64,000 bases of DNA from Aquilaria yunnanensis (taxonomy: Eukaryota; Streptophyta; Magnoliopsida; Malvales; Thymelaeaceae): contig CM077593.1 of assembly GCA_039654915.1 (NCBI GenBank), forward strand, positions 80,766,501 to 80,830,500, written 5' to 3'. A model generated the notes under the pieces. It was not told where the DNA came from. It ran no database searches and worked only from the letters and a program-made list of their open reading frames with translations. The position numbers and the translations under genes are program-made. Positions 23,897-36,249 of this stretch are shown here, in pieces. Each line of letters opens with the position of its first letter. Positions within the stretch are counted from its first letter, which is position 1.

Positions 23897-24362
23897 ATGG
23901 TTGCTACGTTAACCTTATTACCATCATATTCACCGCCAAGCCCTACTCTCACTGGCAACGAGAAGCTCCAACTGTGCACATGGTTGGCACCTTCAGCTCC
24001 CTCATTCTATCGCCTTACCCATCATTGCAGAAGCCTTAAATCATTAATTCGATATAGCCAATTTGAAAATTCAAGCGGCGACGAAGAACCGAAAAGATAT
24101 CCAGGACCATTCTTGTGGACCAAACAGGTCATTGAGAGGTTGCTAAAGGTAAGGTCTTATCTTTTGTCTCCTACCATGGTCTAATTTGTTAGGAAAATTG
24201 GTTACCTAACAGGATTAACAGAAGAAGAGAGACCAATAATCGGGCATTTTGGAGAAAGAGATGTAGGAGAAAATCGGATTGACGGCGATTCAATCGGTAA
24301 GAAGAAGTAATTGCATCGTTGATGCTGATGCTTCTAATTGCAGTTGGTGTTCTCATTGGTTC
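23897..24362 (+). pseudogene. Decayed plant gene, 5' part, cut by retrotransposon
   Basis: An ATG at 23897 opens 84 codons rich in Ser, Thr, Pro and Leu at the start, like a plastid or mitochondrial transit peptide, then DEEPKRYPGPFLWTKQVIER. A splice-like AAG|GTAAGG lies at 24148/24149, but the next coding-like block (IGYLTGLTEEERPIIGHFG, from 24197) follows after only about 45 bases, shorter than a plant intron should be. A 2-base frame change at about 24305 then leads to a hydrophobic segment (VIASLMLMLLIAVGVLIGS, 24307-24362). The 13-kb retrotransposon starts exactly here. I do not recognise the protein; it reads like a small organelle-targeted membrane protein. Three lesions make it a pseudogene. 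Confidence 0.55.
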
Positions 24363-25467
24363 TGAAGACATCAAAATTTTATTGGGTCAAAAAATAAAAT
24401 AAACCTAATTTAAATTGTCTAGCATATCTCAAAATTGATGTCCAAAATTCAAAAGTCTATCAATTTTGAGAAACTACAAATTCAAGAAATCCAATTTTTT
24501 TAAGCCCAAAAGCACGCAACACAGGCCCCAAATGAAGACTCATTATGCTATCTTAGCGAAAGTCCACTTTCGGTGAATTGGGCCTTAAAATCCAAAATGA
24601 TTAAAACCCATGATTTACCTCAAATATTCTAAAACATTCTAAAATGGTCAATTAATTATCCTTTTAAATTAAATAAATTGGATAATTAATGAGAGATAAT
24701 TATCATATTCATTTTCTCTTAAGAAAATACAAGAGATAAATACATTATAACTATCACATGTAGTTTTCTTGAACTAAACCATCTCCTTTCTACACCTATA
24801 AATAGGCCCCCAAGGCCAAAGAAACAAAAAATTTGAGAAGAAGCAAAACCAGGGAGAAGAAAAATCTCTTTACAAAAAGCTTTCTCCAGCTCTTCAAGCC
24901 GATCAAGCACAAATGCCCGGTGAGAGGAGAAATCAAATTCAAAGAAAATCAAATCCTAGTTTCGAGGCCAGATTCGAAGAAAGCAGTGAGGAACGCGAAG
25001 AACGCGAGACGGTGCTTCATCAAGTTCAAGTTTAGATCCGACGGAAATGGTGAGGAACATAAAGAACGCGGGACAGCATTGTATCAAGTTCAAGTCCAGA
25101 TCTTACGGAAATGGCGAAGAACGTGAAGAATTCATTTCTGTGCTGTGTCAAGTCAAACTCCAAGGAAAGAGGCAAGAAAGCGGCGAACATTACCTAAAGC
25201 CCCCAAGTCCAAGGAGTACATCAGAAAATCTCAAACCGAAAAAAGCGGCAAGGACCTCGATTCATGTTATTGCAAGGCAAATCCAGAGTCCGTGTTCGTG
25301 AAGAAGCCGTTCGTGTCTCCACCAGAAGCGTTAATCAAAGGATTGTGCATATAAGAAACACGCTAGAGAGTTGATCCCCCAAAATCTCTGTTCTAAATTT
25401 TAATATTATAATTTTTGCTACAATTAATTTCATGGTGTAATTTTTACACGTGAAATTTGTGCGTACA
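24363..25467 (+). repeat. 5' LTR of the Tat element
   Basis: 1105 bp, TGAAGACATC...GTGCGTACA. A TATA box (CCTATAAATAGG) is at about 24797-24808. Internal tandem repeat: a 64-bp unit starting GTGAGGAAC at 24986 repeats at 25050 and partly at 25114. The LTR has fortuitous reading frames of 60-97 codons that encode nothing recognisable. Confidence 0.93.
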
Positions 25468-25500
25468 AATTTCTGGTGACTCAATTGGGGATATTCTCTA
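25468..25500 (+). other. Probable primer-binding site region
   Basis: Immediately after the LTR the sequence reads TTCTGGTGACTCAATTGGGG, similar to the TGGCGACTCxxCTGGGG sites found in many plant Ty3-gypsy elements. The exact tRNA was not determined. Confidence 0.5.
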
Positions 25501-25550
25501 CCTCTCATCTCTCGCATCGAGGAAGCTTTGAAGAAGCTCAAGTAAAGATC

Positions 25551-27053
25551 ATGGAAGCCAAAAGTGTAGCTGTCAACACTGAGAAGTCTACAGCAAAGGA
25601 AAAAGAAGTAACACCGGTCACTCGTGCAAAAGCTCGTGCTGAAGGATCTCAATTGGTGTCTCCGCTAAAGCAATCTTCTCATAAAAGCAAGAAAAAAGAA
25701 GTTGCTGTAGAGAATCAAAAAGTTCAACCAACAAAAGGAAGATCCAATCCTTCAAGCCACTCCAATCACTCAAGTAGGAACAAGGAAGCAAAGTTTCAGC
25801 CAAGAATATAAGAGCTCGCTCATCTTCCAAGACATCAATGACGAAGGCCACCACAAGTAAAGAATATGAAACTGGATCTGTGACTTTCCAAAAAAAAAAG
25901 GTGGGCAGATTACTCTTCATTTTTGGAGTCGAAGTTGCCAACCTTAGTAGCAGATTCTGGAAATCCTAAGGATCATCTTGAACAAATGGCATTTTCCATT
26001 AAAAGGTTAACGCCAAAAATTGAAGAGAAAGATTCCCAGATTGCATTGTTGATAAGTAAATTAGAAGCTCAACATCTTCCCAGGGAAGCAACTACAAATG
26101 GCACTAAGCAAGTTGTTCATCCTATTGCTGAAAAGCTTAAGAACATGGAAAAGCAGCAAAAGCAAAGTCAATATGATCGTACGGTCCTGCAAAGTGCTCT
26201 GAACGACACAGCCCAAAGGTCTATGGCCTCATTGTCTATGCAATAACTGCAACACATGATCATGGATACCATTTGAGCTCAATCTAGAATGGCTCCACAA
26301 TCATCCCTAGTGTACGCAAAGCCATACTCAAGGAGAATCGATGAACTAAGGATGCCGTTAGGTTATCAACCACCAAAATTCCAACAATTTGATGGCAAGG
26401 GCAATCCGAAGCAACATGTGGCTCACTTCATTGAAACCTGCAACAATGTGGGGACCTATGGTGATCTTATGGTGAAGCAATTTATGCGGTCATTGAAACG
26501 AACTTCCTTTGACTGGTATACAAATATTCTTGCTAGACTTATTGATGGATGGGACCAACTTGAAAGAGAGTTTTTGTCATGTTTCTATAGCACGAGAATG
26601 ACGGTCAGCCTCCTAGAGCTAGCAGCGATCAAACAAAGGAAGGATGAGGCAGTGACAGAATACATAGAGCGATGGAGAGCCAACGTCCTCAATTACAAGG
26701 AACGAATAAGTGAAGCCTTTTCCATTGATATGTGTGCACAAGGGATGCACTTGGGAATACTCTATAACTTGAAGGGAAAGATGCCACACTCGCTTGAAGA
26801 ACTCGCAACAAAGGCTCACGACTTGGAGATCCAAATTGCAAGGCATGAGAGTTATCTCCCAAGCAGTTCCTCTAAAAAAAAAAGATGGCAAGAAAGACAA
26901 TGAAGAAAAGGTTGTGAAGACAAAGGAAACCATGGTTGTAGCTACAACTCCAGCGAAGATCTCCAAAGGGAGCTCAAGTCTTGATACTAAATTTGTGAAG
27001 GGCCAATCGGATGTAAAGAAAAGATTGACACTCAAGGAACTTGAAGCAAAGTA
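25551..27053 (+). pseudogene. Tat element gag, broken
   Basis: Capsid polyprotein of the element. Begins at ATG 25551 with a basic, Lys/Ser-rich N-terminal region. Pieces in several frames follow (25551-25811, 25923-26246, 26289-26903, 26794-27053). The retrotransposon-gag core is at about 26340-26840, with motifs PPKFQQFDGKGNPKQHVAHF, FMRSLKRTSFDWYT and LEREFLSCFY. A coiled-coil-like charged segment precedes it. Stops near 25809 and 26246 and a frame change near 26880 (in an A-run) break it. No zinc knuckle was seen. Confidence 0.85.
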
Positions 27054-27059
27054 ATACTC

Positions 27060-30000
27060 ATTTGCAGATTCGGATGTGTCAGCAATCTTGGACCAATTGC
27101 TAGAAAGGAACTTGATAGAACTGCCAGATCCAAAGAGACTGGAGGAGGTTAGAAAGGTAGACGACCCTAAGTATTGCCGATTTCACCGTATTGTTGGCCA
27201 CCCCATCAAGAAATGCTTTGTGTTGAAGGATCTCATAGTCCACATGGAAAAATGAAGGGCATATTAAATTCAATGATTTGGAGGAACCATTGGTTTCCAA
27301 TGTTGCTGAGATATGCTTTAAAGCGACTTCCCCAAAGTTCATAGAAAAACTTGAAGATGAAGTCAAGATCTTTACTCAAGACTTTGTAGAGAAGGAAAAT
27401 ACACTTGAAGTACTCACATGTGGCCCAAAAGATGTTGTCCTAGTGAAATTTGAGGTCGATGGTGAGGTAACAACTATTTATGCATACCTCGAGATGCCAA
27501 AATACTCTAAAGACCCAAATGCCCCAAGCTTCTATGAAGTCATGGCTGATGACTTAGATACATGGGAGTCCTCATCTGAGTCGGAAGACGAAGTCGGTGA
27601 TGGATGGTCAACGTTCATAAGTAAGAAAGAAAAGTATACTTGGACAAGAAGGGTAAGCATCCCAAGTCCTTCAAGAATGTTCAACCCAATAATCTACCGA
27701 GTGGAAAAGCCAACGGGGTGGGGAGATTTAACAAGTTCCAGTTCGTTAAACGAGCAAGATGGTGAATGGACAATGGTGAGAGACCAAAGACAAAGAAGGA
27801 ATCAACCGCTATACTATCCATTGCTAGAAGCTCCAAAAGACAAAAAACTGGAAGGGCGTAACCCCATAAGAGTGTATTCTCAAATGCCTAGGAAAGTTCA
27901 TAAATCACTACATCCAACAGATGCAGAATCACCACAGGTGATTAGGAGATCCGTGACATTGCTTGACTATTTCCCAAAGTCATACTTTATAAAACATAAT
28001 GTGGAGGTAAACGCTACAAGCGTTCATGGAGATAGCAAATCAAGTCGTAGCCAAAAAGGACCCAGCAAAGTAAGCATTAGAGATAAGGTTGATGTGGTAA
28101 AGGCTGGTATCATCTCTAAACTCAAAGATCTCCCTGCAACCATGACCATGAATAAAGTCCTCAAGCTACCGCAAGATGTTCGGTTAGACTTACTTCAAGC
28201 GCTCATTGACCTAGGAGCTTATGAAGGAAAGGTGTTTCACAAAAAGGAAAATGGTAAGCATGTTACCTGCATGGCTACAATCTCTTTTGATATCGACCTC
28301 TTTATGTAAGTGGATATATTTGCGAACACTAGATTGGAAGGATCTTAATTGATGGTGGCTCCGCTGTGAATATCATGCCTATTCGAACGCTGAAGAAGGT
28401 TAGGCTATCCGTAAAGGATCTTTCAAGTAGCAAGTTTACCATCCAAGATTTCAACCAAAAAGGGCAATGCTTTGCAAGAAAAATTCAGCTTACAATGGAG
28501 ATAGAAGAATTGAAGACCTCTACTTTGTTCCATGTTATTGATGCAAATACTTCATATGACTTGCTGTTCGGGAGTACTTGGATGTATGAAAATGGAGTTG
28601 TACTATTAACTTGGCACCAATGCTTCAAGTATGTTGGTAGGGATGGAAGCATCAAGCGTGTAGTGGTAGAAACCGCCCCTTTTGACATTGAGGAAACCCA
28701 TTTTGCCGATGCCAAATTCTACCTGGAAGACTGTCAAGATACGAAGCCCAAGGCTTTCTCCATAATGCTTCCTAAAGCAAAAAACACCAAAGGGAACATC
28801 CCTGCCTCAACCAGCAAACTTCGCTTTTCTAAAGAAGATGCTAAAGTGCTAAAAGAAAACATGGTCTTACTAATCTCCCTGCTCTCTAAATTGGTTGTGT
28901 CTGATGAACTTGCAAAGAAAATGTAAGAATTTCAAAGCTTGAAAGCAAATGCATGGTTTGATCCCAAGGTCGAGAAATTGTTTCAAAATGCAAGATATGG
29001 TAAGGGTGAACCCCAGCAACTTGGTGATTTGGATGCAATCCTTGGAAAAAAAATAACTTAGAGAAAAACATGGTTTAGGATATCAACCATCTATCATCGC
29101 AAAAAATGCATCATGCAACCCGGTGATGATTTAGATTTATGAGTATGATGAAGACCAAGTAAAGTTGCTGGTTAACTAGGAGGAAAAAGAAACTCGTGAG
29201 AATGTTCGAGTCTCCGTATTTAAACGCTTAGGAACAAAAGCCCCTGCCAATAATATACAAAGGACTTCAGTGTTTGCACGGCTCAGGCCAAATGGAGCTT
29301 ATCCGAAAGCACAACTAAAGGCCAAATGCCAAAGGCAAAGGAGACAAAAGCATTGCCACCAAACATCTCACGAAGATGATGATCCTTAAGAGGAAGTAGC
29401 CTCCTACAATAATGTCACACTTGAAAGGTGAGATCAAGATGAACCGAGCATGGAGGAAGTAGTTGAGGAACTGAACCAAGCCCTGCACCTAAAGCTTTTA
29501 AGGAAGGGGGCCAAGCAACTGTTGATGACTTGAAGGAACTAAACTACGCCGGATAATCCAAAGCCGGTGTTTGTGAGCACCCTACTGAGTTCTGAAGAGG
29601 AGACGAGGTACTTTGAGCTACTGAAAGAATATGAAAATGTCTTACATGGTCTTATAGGGAGATGCTCGGATTAGATCCAAAGATCGTTGTTCATCACCTT
29701 GTCGTAAAGCATGGATCCTACCCTGTCAAACAGGCTCAACAAAGATTTCAGCCAGAACTTATTCCACAAATTGAGGTTGAAGTAGATAAACTTATTGGTG
29801 CGGGTTTCATTCAAGAAGTTAAGTATCCCACCTGGATTTCAAATATTACGGTCATGAGGAAGAAGAATGGCCAAATTAGAATCTACATAGACTTTCGGGA
29901 TCTGAATCTAGCCTGCCTAAAAGATGACTTCCCCTTGCCAATAACAGAATTAATGGTTGACTCAACGACGGGACACGAAGCTTGTCTTTCATGGATGGGT

Positions 30001-32785
30001 TTTTTGGTTACAACCAAATTCACATGGATCTGAAAGATAAGGAGTTTACAGCTTTTCGTACTCTAAAGGGTATCTATTGCTACAAAGTTATGCCATTTGG
30101 ACTCAAGAATGCCGGTGCAACTTACCAATGAGCGATGCAAAGAATCTTTGATGACATGTTGCACAAGAAGGTAGAATGCTATGTTGATGACTTGATGGTG
30201 AAGACGAAGAACAAATCAGAGTACCTAAAGGACTTGCGTAACGTCTTTGTCCGACTTCACAAATACCAATTAAAAATGAATCTTCTCAAATGTGCTTTCG
30301 GTGTTACATCTAGAAAGTTTTTAAGATTCATTGCCTGCCATCGTGGCATCAAGGTTGATCGATCAAAGATAGACGCAATCCTGAAAATGCCTGAGCCAAG
30401 TAACACTCGTGAGCTTAAAAGCTTGCAAGGAAGATTAGCATACATAAGGCGGTTTATCTCTAACCTAGCAGGACAATGCCACTCATTTAGTAGGCTCCTA
30501 AAAAAGGATACGCCTTTTATCTGGGATGATGCTTGTAAGAATGCATTTCAAAGTATAAAGGACCACCTGCTCCATCCACTTGTCCTTGCTGCTCCAATTC
30601 AAAGAAAGCCTTTAATATTGTACATAGCTGCACATGAACACTCATTGGGGGCATTTCTTGCCCAACAAAATGATAAGGGGAAGGAAAATGCACTCTACTA
30701 CTTGAGTTGAAGGCTAGTGAGGGTGGAGGCTAACTATTCTCCCATTGAGAAGATATGCCTTGCATTGATCTTTGCTATGAAGAAGCTAAGGCATTATATG
30801 CTAGCCCATGTAGTCCATCTTGTGTCAAGGGCCGATCTACTGAAGTACTTGATGTCAAGACCGGTGCTTTCAGGAAGGTTGGCTAAATGGGCTCTTCTTC
30901 TGTCTGAATTTGACATAGTGTTTATCTCGCAAAAGGCAATCAAAGGACAAGCATTGGCAGACTTTCTGGCCGATCACCCTATACCAGCAGAATGGGAACT
31001 CCCAGAAGACCTACTAGATGAAGAAGTCTTCCTTGCACAAATCATCCTGACCTGGAAGATGTTCTTTGATTGTGTATCTCGAGAATATGGTGTAGGGGCA
31101 GGTGTGGTGTTCGTCTATCCCTACAATGAAGTTTTGCCATACTCTTTTAGCTTACTCAAAAAATACTCGAATAATGTAGCGGAGTAGCTAGCCTTGCTAA
31201 TTGGATTGGAAGTAGCCATGGACATGCAAATCCAAGAGCTTGAGATCTTTGGAGATTTTAAGCTGGTGGTCAACCAACTTCTCCAAGAATACGATGTTTA
31301 CAAACCTGAACTACTCCCTTTATTCGAATATGCAACGCATTTACTGGATCGGTTAGATCAAGTAAGCATCCATCATGCTACCTGGGGGCACAATCGGCAT
31401 GACGATGCTTTAGCCAACCTGGCAGTCGTTCTAGCAAATTCAACTGAGCAAGAAGCCTCAATCTAAGTGCACAAGAGATACCACAAATGTTAGCTAAGAA
31501 ATATGGGTGTAGTCATACTATCTCCGTCATCGAACCAAAGGAGGATTGGCGACAACCATTTATTAGTTATTTGGAACATGGTAACCTACCTGAAGACCCT
31601 CGCTGTCAAGTTGATATTCACCGAAAAGCACCAAGGTTCATCCATTTCAAGGAGGTTCTCTATCACTGCTCTATCGAAGGAGTCCTCCTTAGATGCCTAA
31701 GTGATGAAAAAGCTGGCTAAGCTGTAGAAGAAGCTCATTTTGGAATCTATGGAGCTCATCAATTTGGACCAAAGCTTTACCATCGTATCAAAATGATGGG
31801 GTATTATTGGCTAACTATGGTGAAGGATTGTATTAGCTACGCCAGGAGATGCCAAGCCTGCTAATTCCATACTAACCTCATTCATCAATCTCTTGAGCTG
31901 TTACATCCCACAGTGGCTTTTTGGCCTTTGATGCTTGGGGGCTTGACATTTTGGAGCCAATCACTCCTAAGTCATCCCTGGCCACTTATTCATCTTGGCC
32001 ACCACAGATTATTTCTCAAATGGGTAGAAGCTATCCCATTGAAGAAAGTCAAGAAAGAGAATGTAGTGGAATTTATCAAAATAAATATCATTTACTGATA
32101 TGGAGTTCCCCGCTACATCATCACCGAAAATGGAAAGTTGTTCTACAATAAATTGATGGATAAACTTTGTGCCAAGTTCAAGTTTGTCCAACATAACTCA
32201 TCTATGTACAATGTTGCCACAAACGGTTTAGCCGAAGCCTTCAATAAAACGATGTGCAACCTTTTGAAAAAAGTCATCTTTGGATCAAAGAGAGATTTGC
32301 ATGAAAAAGTTGGATAAGCCCTTTGGGCATATCGAACAATGCACAGAACCCCTACTCAAGCAACTCCATATTCCTTGGTCTATGGTGTATAAGCAACCTT
32401 CCCGTTGGAATGCCAAATTCCTTCATTAAGGATAACTCTGCAAGAAGGATTGACCAATGAGGGAAATGCTAAGTTGCGGCTAAAGGAGTTGGATGCTTTA
32501 GACGAGAAAAAACTTGAAGCTTAACAACGCTTAGAGTGCTATCAAACTCGCATGGAAAAAGCTTTCAACAAGAAGGTGCACCCAAGGATTTTTCAAGTTG
32601 GGGACCTGGTGTTAGCCATTAGGAGACCAATCATCATGACGAAGCGCGGAAAGTTTGTGTTAAAGTGGGATGACCTGTACGTGGTGACCGAAGTCTACAC
32701 CAACGGTGCTTACAAGATAGTGGACAATGACAGTTTAAGAATCGGCTCCATCAATGGGAAGTTCTTGAAGAAGTTCTATGCATGA
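27060..32785 (+). pseudogene. Tat element pol (PR, RT, RNase H, second RNase H, integrase), broken
   Basis: Protease motif IDGGSAVNIMP near 28348-28380 (catalytic Asp as DGGS). RT from about 29680, with DFRDLNLAC near 29893, MPFGLKNAGATYQ near 30090 and the active-site YVDD at 30180-30191. First RNase H about 30500-31000. A second, archaeal-type RNase H-like domain about 31050-31460 with acidic positions in MFFDC, GDFKLVVNQ and HDDALANLA. Integrase from about 31490: HHCC-type zinc finger (CQAC near 31850), core with FDAWGLDI and ENG motifs, and a C-terminal VGDLVLAIRRP/GAYKIVD module ending at 32785. In-frame stops lie near 28308, 30130, 30710, 31187, 31720, 32095, 32390 and 32520, plus frameshifts, so no complete polyprotein can be made. 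Confidence 0.9.
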
Positions 32786-32861
32786 AGACTTGGGTTGGGG
32801 GCATGCTCCTTGTCACAAGAGCCTAAACTGTATGGCAAAACAAAAAAAAATACAAAAAAAT

Positions 32862-33030
32862 GTAATACTCCTAGTCCGCACGAGTATAAACTGTGTACGG
32901 TAAAATCCTCAAAACAAAAAAATGTAATACTCCTGGCCCTCATGAGTATAAACTGTGTATGGTGAAATCTTATAAAAAAAGTAATACTCCTGGCCCACAA
33001 GAGTATAAACTGTAAACAGCTAAATCAAAT
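32862..33030 (+). repeat. Tandem repeat, three ~60-bp units, after pol
   Basis: GTAATACTCCT...GAGTATAAACTGT occurs at 32862, 32923 and 32981 (periods 61 and 58 bases). A weaker partial unit (TAAACTGTATGGCAAAAC) precedes at about 32824. Each unit contains an inverted GAGTAT/ATACTC pair, so units could form short hairpins. It separates the sense pol from the antisense ORF. Such non-coding tandem repeats are common 3' of pol in Tat elements. Confidence 0.85.
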
Positions 33031-33199
33031 GAAAATTTCTCTTTTAAGCTATGTTTTGCTTGTCACTTAGTTCAAGTACATCCTTATTATTAAGGTTGGG
33101 ATGTTATTTGAAGGTTGGGAATAAACAAGATGATGAGATTAAAAAATAGAAGAAACATCTTCATTGCACGCCAGAATCCTACTACAACCTACCTAATCC

Positions 33200-36164
33200 T
33201 AAAAAAAGGGAAAGGAAAATAAAGATACATGGAAATGGTGGCCCAACCCCCAGAAAAAATGTCTAAAAACTCCTTCTCAAGTTCTTGCCTTTGCTAATTT
33301 ACTGCTTCAATCTTAGACCCCCCTACAGCTAAATGACCTTTGATTTCTTCACGCCTTGCATCCAAGGAACTGAGTGCTTCAAGAGATTTTTGACTCTCAT
33401 CTCGGAACATATCAATGGCAGTTGATGAATCGGCCACTTGCCGTTGAAGCTTATCTATCTAGGCATTAGCATTCTTTATAATATTAACATGCGAATCTAT
33501 CTTCTCGGTAAAAGTCGTCACTCGTGAAGTATAAATGTCAGATTCTACCTCAATAAAAGCAAGCTCCCTCTAATTCACCTCTGGGTCCAATAACTACATG
33601 GCCTCCTACCACTGTGAAAGGTACACCTCAGTTTCTTTAAGTAGAGAATCCATCTTTTCAAATAAAGGGGAGCATTCCACAAAGAAACATTTCATCAGAA
33701 GATTAGGAATTTCATCCCTTTTGCAATGCCACCAATCTTGTAGTAAAGAAAATCCATTTTGCAAAGCAACATCATCTTCCTTTTTCAAGTAGTCTATGAG
33801 GCCATGGTAAATAATCTCTTTAATGAAATCCACTAAAGCAAAGATTCCTTTGGCATGCTAGAAGCACAAGAGAGTATTGGCACAATTTGTGAGTTTCCTT
33901 TCAGAGAATGAGGTGTCGGGACTATATCAATGATAGGTGTCTTGCACGGAGAAGCTATGACTTGGCCATTTGACACAACTTCCACTTCATCTTTCTCATT
34001 TGAATTATCTTCTATAGGACGATTAGATAAATCATCTAGAGCTCCAATCATCTCAATGCCATGTGCCAGGTCCTCTTCAAAGAGAAAGTGTTTTGATTCT
34101 GGTACATCAAGGAAGACTGTAATTAGAAGAAGGGGCCACTGATGTTCCCATCGCCGGACACTTCTTTGGATCTAGGCTTTGCTCCTTAATTAAGGTTGGT
34201 GGAACTTTGACAAAAGCTAACTTGAAGCTTGGTTTCTTGCTCTCCAACAATATAGAAATTGGAATTTTCTCCAAAATAGGGAGTACCTCATTTTTCCACC
34301 AATTTGTATAGCTCAGGTCAACCTATAGGCCAATGGTATAAGAAAACTTGGGGATGTGGAACTTAGCACCTGTACCAGTCCGAATCAAAGACAACCACGC
34401 TTCATATAAAAAGTCAAGCTGAGAGGGAAGAGTAGTAAGCTTTAGGCTGCTAGAAAGCCTCTAAAGAAAACCATGCTGCGGAGCAAATTAAAGACTATTA
34501 TAGCACTCCGAGATAAAGGTATTGTTCTGATGATATGTCAAGTATCCGAGACGGAGGCTCATCATGAACTCCACGGTATCTCGCCCTCTTTTCCCATCAT
34601 CAGCACGCTCCCCTGGATTAATTGAAGCCGGTATAAGATTCCATGAGAAATTATAAGACGGAAGTCCATCACGTAGTAAAGAGCTACAGTCAGCAGTAAA
34701 ATCTTCCCAATGTTGATAAGCATTTAAGGTTCCACGAATCTGCTGGATCAGAGGATGGGGAAAATCTCTGTTCATGGTGTCATAAACTCCCAGTAGAAAA
34801 TGCAAGCCAGCCCAAGCATAAAGCAAATGACCAGGAAATGCTATTTTCACCCTACCAAGATCACAAGACTCTCCTTCAAGCTGCCCAATCTCAGAGAGTC
34901 CTTTATAAATGCATGCCAGGATAAGAGGTACCAAACTAAAGGTGACTCTTTGTGCCATCTTTGATGCAGCTTTGAAAGTTCCAGGCCGTAAGTCATCGTT
35001 GAAAGGGTGAATGTAGTGGCAAAGCCATAAAGCCAAGTAAGTAGCAATTTTGAGCTCATCACGAAATTTTGGAAAAGTAGGACACCCAAGCTTAAGGAAA
35101 GTCGGCGAATCAAATGGAAAATCAGAGTTCTAGGAAGCCATCATAAATAGTCTCTTGATTTGTGGACTTTTAGTGCATCAGCCATTACGATCATACTTCA
35201 CTTGAGTCGCCACCTGATATTGCTTAGAGGCACGAGGATTGGGCATAAGATCTTTCATTTTAAACCAAAAATCAACCCAATCAGCACGTTAAAGCCTATA
35301 TTTGTTCTTGTTAGAAGCGATCTCTAAAAAAGCCTTGAAGAGGTACATACAAGTCTCTAGCAAGCCACCTGCAGTACGATCCATGAGCTCCGTGTAGCTT
35401 GGCACAACCTCTTCGTAATACTCTCCCTGGATAGAGAGGCTGCTAATCTCACGTAACTCCCAAAGCGACATGCCAATTTCACCTTCTGAAGTGATGAAAG
35501 TATTCCTGCTAGGAGACCAAGCCTCAACCAAAGCACGATACATCTCATTCGACCGATGGTAGTCAAAACGCGCAGCTCCGACGGCAGAAGCTAACTCAGT
35601 AAGCCCGTTCACCCACAGTAAACCACAAGTGTCAACAATCCATTCCTTAAAACCACGCAAATATTGAATCTCACTTCTCGAATCAAGGGAAGAGCCCCAC
35701 TTCAATTGGTGATAGGAAATGAGCTCAGCAACATGCAGCCTTGGAACATCATGAACATTCACATGAAACAGGGGAAAGCACAAGGATGGTCAACGATCTG
35801 GCAAGACAACATCTCCAGGAACCATATCCTTCTCCAAGGGATATTCACTAAGCCTTAGCATGCTTGATTCTTAAACACGGTGTAGGTGCTCCAAGGCATA
35901 AAAACCAACAGAAGGATAGCAAATGACAAGCTTGAGTGGGCCAACATCACCTCTGGAACGTGGCTTCACGGTGGCCTTTGGAAGTATCAAATACTTGCCA
36001 TCGTTAAACTCAGCAATCCAATCAATTTTCACAAACTTAGAAGCTTGTACAACTTTTAAACGCATCTTCGAGGCAACCATCTTGCAACAAAATTCCCATG
36101 CAAGTTGGGGATTAATTAAAGCCATGCGGATAAGGGGATGTCGCCAAATATTGTCTAACCTCAA
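33200..36164 (-). pseudogene. Antisense plant mobile domain (PMD) ORF of the Tat element, broken
   Basis: Opposite in direction to gag-pol, between pol and the 3' LTR. From 36164 downward several frames follow one another: 36164-35871, 35783-35289, 35113-34488 and 34051-33606. The middle part has the plant mobile domain (aminotransferase-like, PF10536) pattern: RSNEMYRALVEAWSPSRNTF followed by GEIGMSLWELREISSLSIQG, and then LALWLCHYIHPFNDDLRPGT and a conserved aromatic/GR-rich block near 34800. The C-terminal third (33300-34050) is acidic and heptad-like. PMD proteins occur as cellular genes (MAIN/MAIL family) and as passengers of Tat-type retroelements. Stops near 35870, 35285, 34485 and elsewhere show decay. 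Function in the element is unknown. Confidence 0.75.
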
Positions 36165-36235
36165 GCTTTTTTTTAAACAAAAAAAACATCAATATTATTT
36201 TATTTATTACACAAAAAAGTGTATAAATAAATAAT

Positions 36236-36249
36236 GTTGAGGGGCCATT
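36236..36249 (+). other. Polypurine tract region of the Tat element
   Basis: TTGAGGGGCCATT directly precedes the TG of the 3' LTR at 36250; the GAGGGG core is a normal plus-strand priming site for this group. Confidence 0.7.
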
